DNA from: Clostridiaceae bacterium
GTDB taxonomy: Bacteria; Bacillota; Clostridia; Saccharofermentanales; DTU023
Direction of reading: 5' to 3'
Assembly: GCA_012841255.1 (NCBI GenBank)
Contig: DUUZ01000179.1
Span: forward strand, 1 to 15,624
DNA length: 15,624 nucleotides
In this document: in pieces, positions 13,214 through 15,624 of the stretch
Numbering within the stretch: the first letter of the stretch is position 1
How the letters are laid out: each line of letters begins with the position of its first letter
Position numbers and translations under genes: made by a program
Notes under the pieces: model-generated
Told to the model about the DNA's origin: nothing
Databases searched by the model: none
Seen by the model: only the letters and a program-made list of their open reading frames with translations

Positions 13214-13813
13214 ATGACCAAGCTTCAGGATCAAAGGGAAAAGCACTGGGAGGCCTTCGTGGGCCGCTGCCAGGCCTGCCGGGCCTGTGAACTTTCCGAA
13301 TCCCGCCAGAATGTAGTGGTCTGGAGGGGCGGTATCCGGGCCCCTCTGGTCATTCTGGGCGAGGGACCGGGGGCGGATGAAGACCGCTTGGGCCTGCCCT
13401 TTGTCGGCCGTTCGGGGAAACTGCTGGACCAGCTTTTGACCTCGTTCGGCTTTGATGCCGGAGACTACCATATTGCCAACATCGTCAAGTGCCGGCCGCC
13501 GGGCAACCGGGTGCCGACCGAGGAGGAGGCCCGGGCCTGCCGGCCTCTTTTGAAGGAGCAGCTCCGCCTGGTCCGGCCCACCGTCTATCTTCTGATGGGG
13601 GCGACGGCCCACCGCTATTTCATGGGGTCATCAACCGGGATCACCCAGGCCAGAGGCATCTGGACCGAGTCCAATAACTGCCATATCCTGCCTACCTTTC
13701 ACCCGGCCTATGTCCTCAGAGACCCCTCCAAGAGAACCTTCCTCTGGCAGGATATTGCCGCTGTCCGCCAAAAACTTGAAGAACTGGACCTGATCGAAAA
13801 ACTAAAAGCGTGA
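13214..13813 (+). CDS. Family 4 (4Fe-4S) uracil-DNA glycosylase
   Basis: A 199-residue uracil-DNA glycosylase that removes deaminated cytosine (uracil) from DNA to start base-excision repair. Family 4 hallmarks are present: CRACEL with Cys22 and Cys25, plus Cys93 (NIVKCRPP) and Cys109, fitting the four iron-sulfur ligands; motif 1 GEGPGADEDRLGLPFVG (49-65; the family more often has GEAPG); and motif 2 TFHPAYVLR with His163. An additional Cys19 forms a CQACRAC string, so the first ligand assignment could shift by three residues. There is no clear ribosome binding site; it starts four bases after lysS, so translation probably depends on coupling. uvrB, another DNA repair gene, starts five bases after it. 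Confidence 0.94.
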   Translation: MTKLQDQREKHWEAFVGRCQACRACELSESRQNVVVWRGGIRAPLVILGEGPGADEDRLGLPFVGRSGKLLDQLLTSFGFDAGDYHIANIVKCRPPGNRVPTEEEARACRPLLKEQLRLVRPTVYLLMGATAHRYFMGSSTGITQARGIWTESNNCHILPTFHPAYVLRDPSKRTFLWQDIAAVRQKLEELDLIEKLKA

Positions 13814-13818
13814 AGACC

Positions 13819-15624
13819 ATGGATCAACTGCCCGGACGTTTTGAACTCCGCACCGACATGACCCCCAAGGGGGACCAGCCGGAGGCCATCCGCCGATTGT
13901 CGGACGGCCTTGACCGGGGCTACCCCGGCCAGACGCTGCTGGGCGTGACGGGGTCCGGCAAGACCTTCACCATGGCCAGTGTCATCGAGAAGACCCAAAG
14001 GCCCGCCCTGGTCATCGCCCACAACAAGACCCTGGCCGGCCAGCTCTGCGCCGAATTCATGGCTCTTTTCCCCGACAATGCCGTCGAGTTCTTCGTCAGC
14101 TACTACGACTACTACCAGCCCGAGGCCTACCTGCCCAACCGGGACCTTTACATCGAGAAGGACTCTTCCATCAACGACGAGATCGACCGGCTCCGCCACA
14201 AGGCCACCTCCTCACTCCTGGAGCGCCGGGATGTGATCGTGGTGGCGTCTGTCTCCTGTATTTACGGTCTGGGTGATCCGGATGACTACAAAAACCTCAT
14301 GGTCAGCATCCGGCCCGGCCAGGAGAAGAGCCGCAGCGACATCATCGAGGACCTGGTCCGGATCCAGTATGTCCGAAACGACTTCGATCTCCGGCGGGGA
14401 ACCTTCCGGGTCCGGGGGGACACCCTGGATATCTTCCCGGCCTCCGAGGAGAATACCCTGGTCCGGATCTCCTTCTTCGGGGACGAGGTGGAAGAGATCC
14501 GGGATGTGGATGCCATCACGGGCCGGACCATTGCCGGCCGGAACTATGTGGCTATCTTCCCGGCCAGCCACTATGCTACTACCCGCGAAAAGATGAAACG
14601 GGCCGTCACCACCATCGGGGCGGAACTGGAGGAGCGCCTGGCCTATTTCCGAGAAGAGGGCAAGCTGGTCGAGGCCTACCGGCTGGAACAGCGGACCCGC
14701 TATGATATGGAAATGATGATGGAAACCGGCTTTTGCAAGGGGATTGAAAACTATTCCCGCCACCTGACCGGCCGGTCCGAGGGCCAGCCGCCCTTCACCC
14801 TCATGGACTTCTTCCCCGACGACTACCTGCTTTTCATCGACGAGTCCCACGTCTCTGTGCCTCAGATCGGATCCATGATCCGGGGGGACCGGTCCCGCAA
14901 GGAATCCCTGGTCGACTACGGCTTCCGCCTGCCCTCCGCCTTTGACAACCGGCCTTTGAGCTTCGACGAATTCAAGGAGCGGGCCGGCCAGACCGTCTAT
15001 GTCTCGGCCACCCCGGCCGCCTATGAGCTGGAGGAGTCCAGCCAGGTGGTGGAGCAGATCATCCGGCCCACCGGCCTCATCGACCCCCTGGTCTATATCC
15101 GGCCGGTGGACAACCAGATCGAGGACCTGATGAACGGGATCCGGGAAACCACGGAGAGGGGAGAGCGGACCCTGGTCCTGACCCTGACCAAGCGGATGGC
15201 CGAGGATCTGGCTGATTATTTCAAGGAGGAAAATCTCCGGGTCGAATACCTGCATTCGGATATCGCCACGGTCGAACGCCTGGAGATCCTGCGAAAACTC
15301 CGCCGGGGCGACTTTGATGTCCTGGTCGGCATCAATCTCCTGCGGGAGGGCCTGGATCTGCCCGAGGTCTCGCTCATCGCCATTCTGGACGCCGACAAGG
15401 AAGGTTTCCTCAGGTCAACCACCTCCCTGGTCCAGATCATCGGCCGGGCCGCCCGAAACGTCAACGGCCGGGTTGTCCTTTACGCCGACGAGGTCACGGC
15501 CTCCATGGAGCGGGCCATCCGGGAGACCAACCGGAGGCGGGAGATCCAGAGCGCCTACAATGAGGAGCACGGCATCACCCCCCAGACTATCAGGAAAGAG
15601 ATCCGGGATCTGATCGATACCAGC
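13819..15624 (+). CDS. uvrB: Excinuclease ABC subunit B, 3'-truncated by window edge
   Basis: The first 602 residues of UvrB (family length about 660), the helicase-like damage-verification subunit of nucleotide excision repair, which works with UvrA and UvrC. Visible: Walker A GVTGSGKT (42-49), the beta-hairpin region SYYDYYQPEAY (94-104) that probes for lesions, DESH (341-344) as the DEAD-box-like motif, VSATPA (401-406) and GRAARN (542-547) as helicase motif VI. The frame is open to the last base; only the C-terminal UVR domain that binds UvrC should be missing. The ATG at 13819 gives the standard N-terminus but has a poor ribosome binding site, again pointing to coupling with the glycosylase gene. 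Confidence 0.97.
   Translation, partial: MDQLPGRFELRTDMTPKGDQPEAIRRLSDGLDRGYPGQTLLGVTGSGKTFTMASVIEKTQRPALVIAHNKTLAGQLCAEFMALFPDNAVEFFVSYYDYYQPEAYLPNRDLYIEKDSSINDEIDRLRHKATSSLLERRDVIVVASVSCIYGLGDPDDYKNLMVSIRPGQEKSRSDIIEDLVRIQYVRNDFDLRRGTFRVRGDTLDIFPASEENTLVRISFFGDEVEEIRDVDAITGRTIAGRNYVAIFPASHYATTREKMKRAVTTIGAELEERLAYFREEGKLVEAYRLEQRTRYDMEMMMETGFCKGIENYSRHLTGRSEGQPPFTLMDFFPDDYLLFIDESHVSVPQIGSMIRGDRSRKESLVDYGFRLPSAFDNRPLSFDEFKERAGQTVYVSATPAAYELEESSQVVEQIIRPTGLIDPLVYIRPVDNQIEDLMNGIRETTERGERTLVLTLTKRMAEDLADYFKEENLRVEYLHSDIATVERLEILRKLRRGDFDVLVGINLLREGLDLPEVSLIAILDADKEGFLRSTTSLVQIIGRAARNVNGRVVLYADEVTASMERAIRETNRRREIQSAYNEEHGITPQTIRKEIRDLIDTS

Noticed and set aside
1..15624. CRISPR array, insertion sequence, toxin-antitoxin pair or defence system
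   Set aside because: No regularly spaced repeats, transposase, integrase or defence-type domain was found; most genes are ordinary housekeeping or transport genes.

Overview
The window looks like chromosomal DNA of a moderately GC-rich member of the Clostridia (Bacillota). I infer this from gene content: greA directly followed by lysS, an IMP dehydrogenase of the divergent type I know mainly from Clostridia, a surface-type 5'-nucleotidase with an X2-like domain and a Gram-positive-style C-terminal anchor, and AGGAGG-type ribosome binding sites. The species cannot be named from this sequence.

Layout. Bases 3-641 hold the 3' part of an SGNH/GDSL hydrolase, followed by a likely terminator. A 420-base gene-free stretch with several hairpins leads into an SLC13-family permease with two TrkA_C domains (1062-2849). 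A small GIY-YIG protein follows (3023-3271). On the minus strand lie tRNA-Ser(CGA) and an SOS-associated peptidase (SRAP/YedK). Divergent from these, on the plus strand, are a MATE efflux protein (4251-5615) and a secreted 5'-nucleotidase (5781-7808), which ends in a strong terminator.

The rest is housekeeping, all on the plus strand and tightly packed. pyrG (CTP synthase) and an IMP dehydrogenase sit 2 bases apart behind an apparent leader attenuator. A promoter overlapping the IMP dehydrogenase stop codon then serves greA-lysS-udg(family 4)-uvrB, joined by a 4-base overlap and gaps of 4-5 bases. uvrB runs off the right edge.

The most striking observation is in pyrG. Its synthase domain has all the expected nucleotide and metal residues. 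In its C-terminal glutamine amidotransferase domain the nucleophilic Cys is Gly (residue 385) and the triad Glu is Gln (residue 519); only the His (517) remains. The sequence therefore predicts a CTP synthase that cannot hydrolyse glutamine and depends on free ammonia or another nitrogen donor. Further points worth a second look are the pyrG leader terminator, a structured leader before the SLC13 gene, and the unusual 'IPTG' anchor of the 5'-nucleotidase. No CRISPR array, insertion sequence, phage gene or replication origin was seen.
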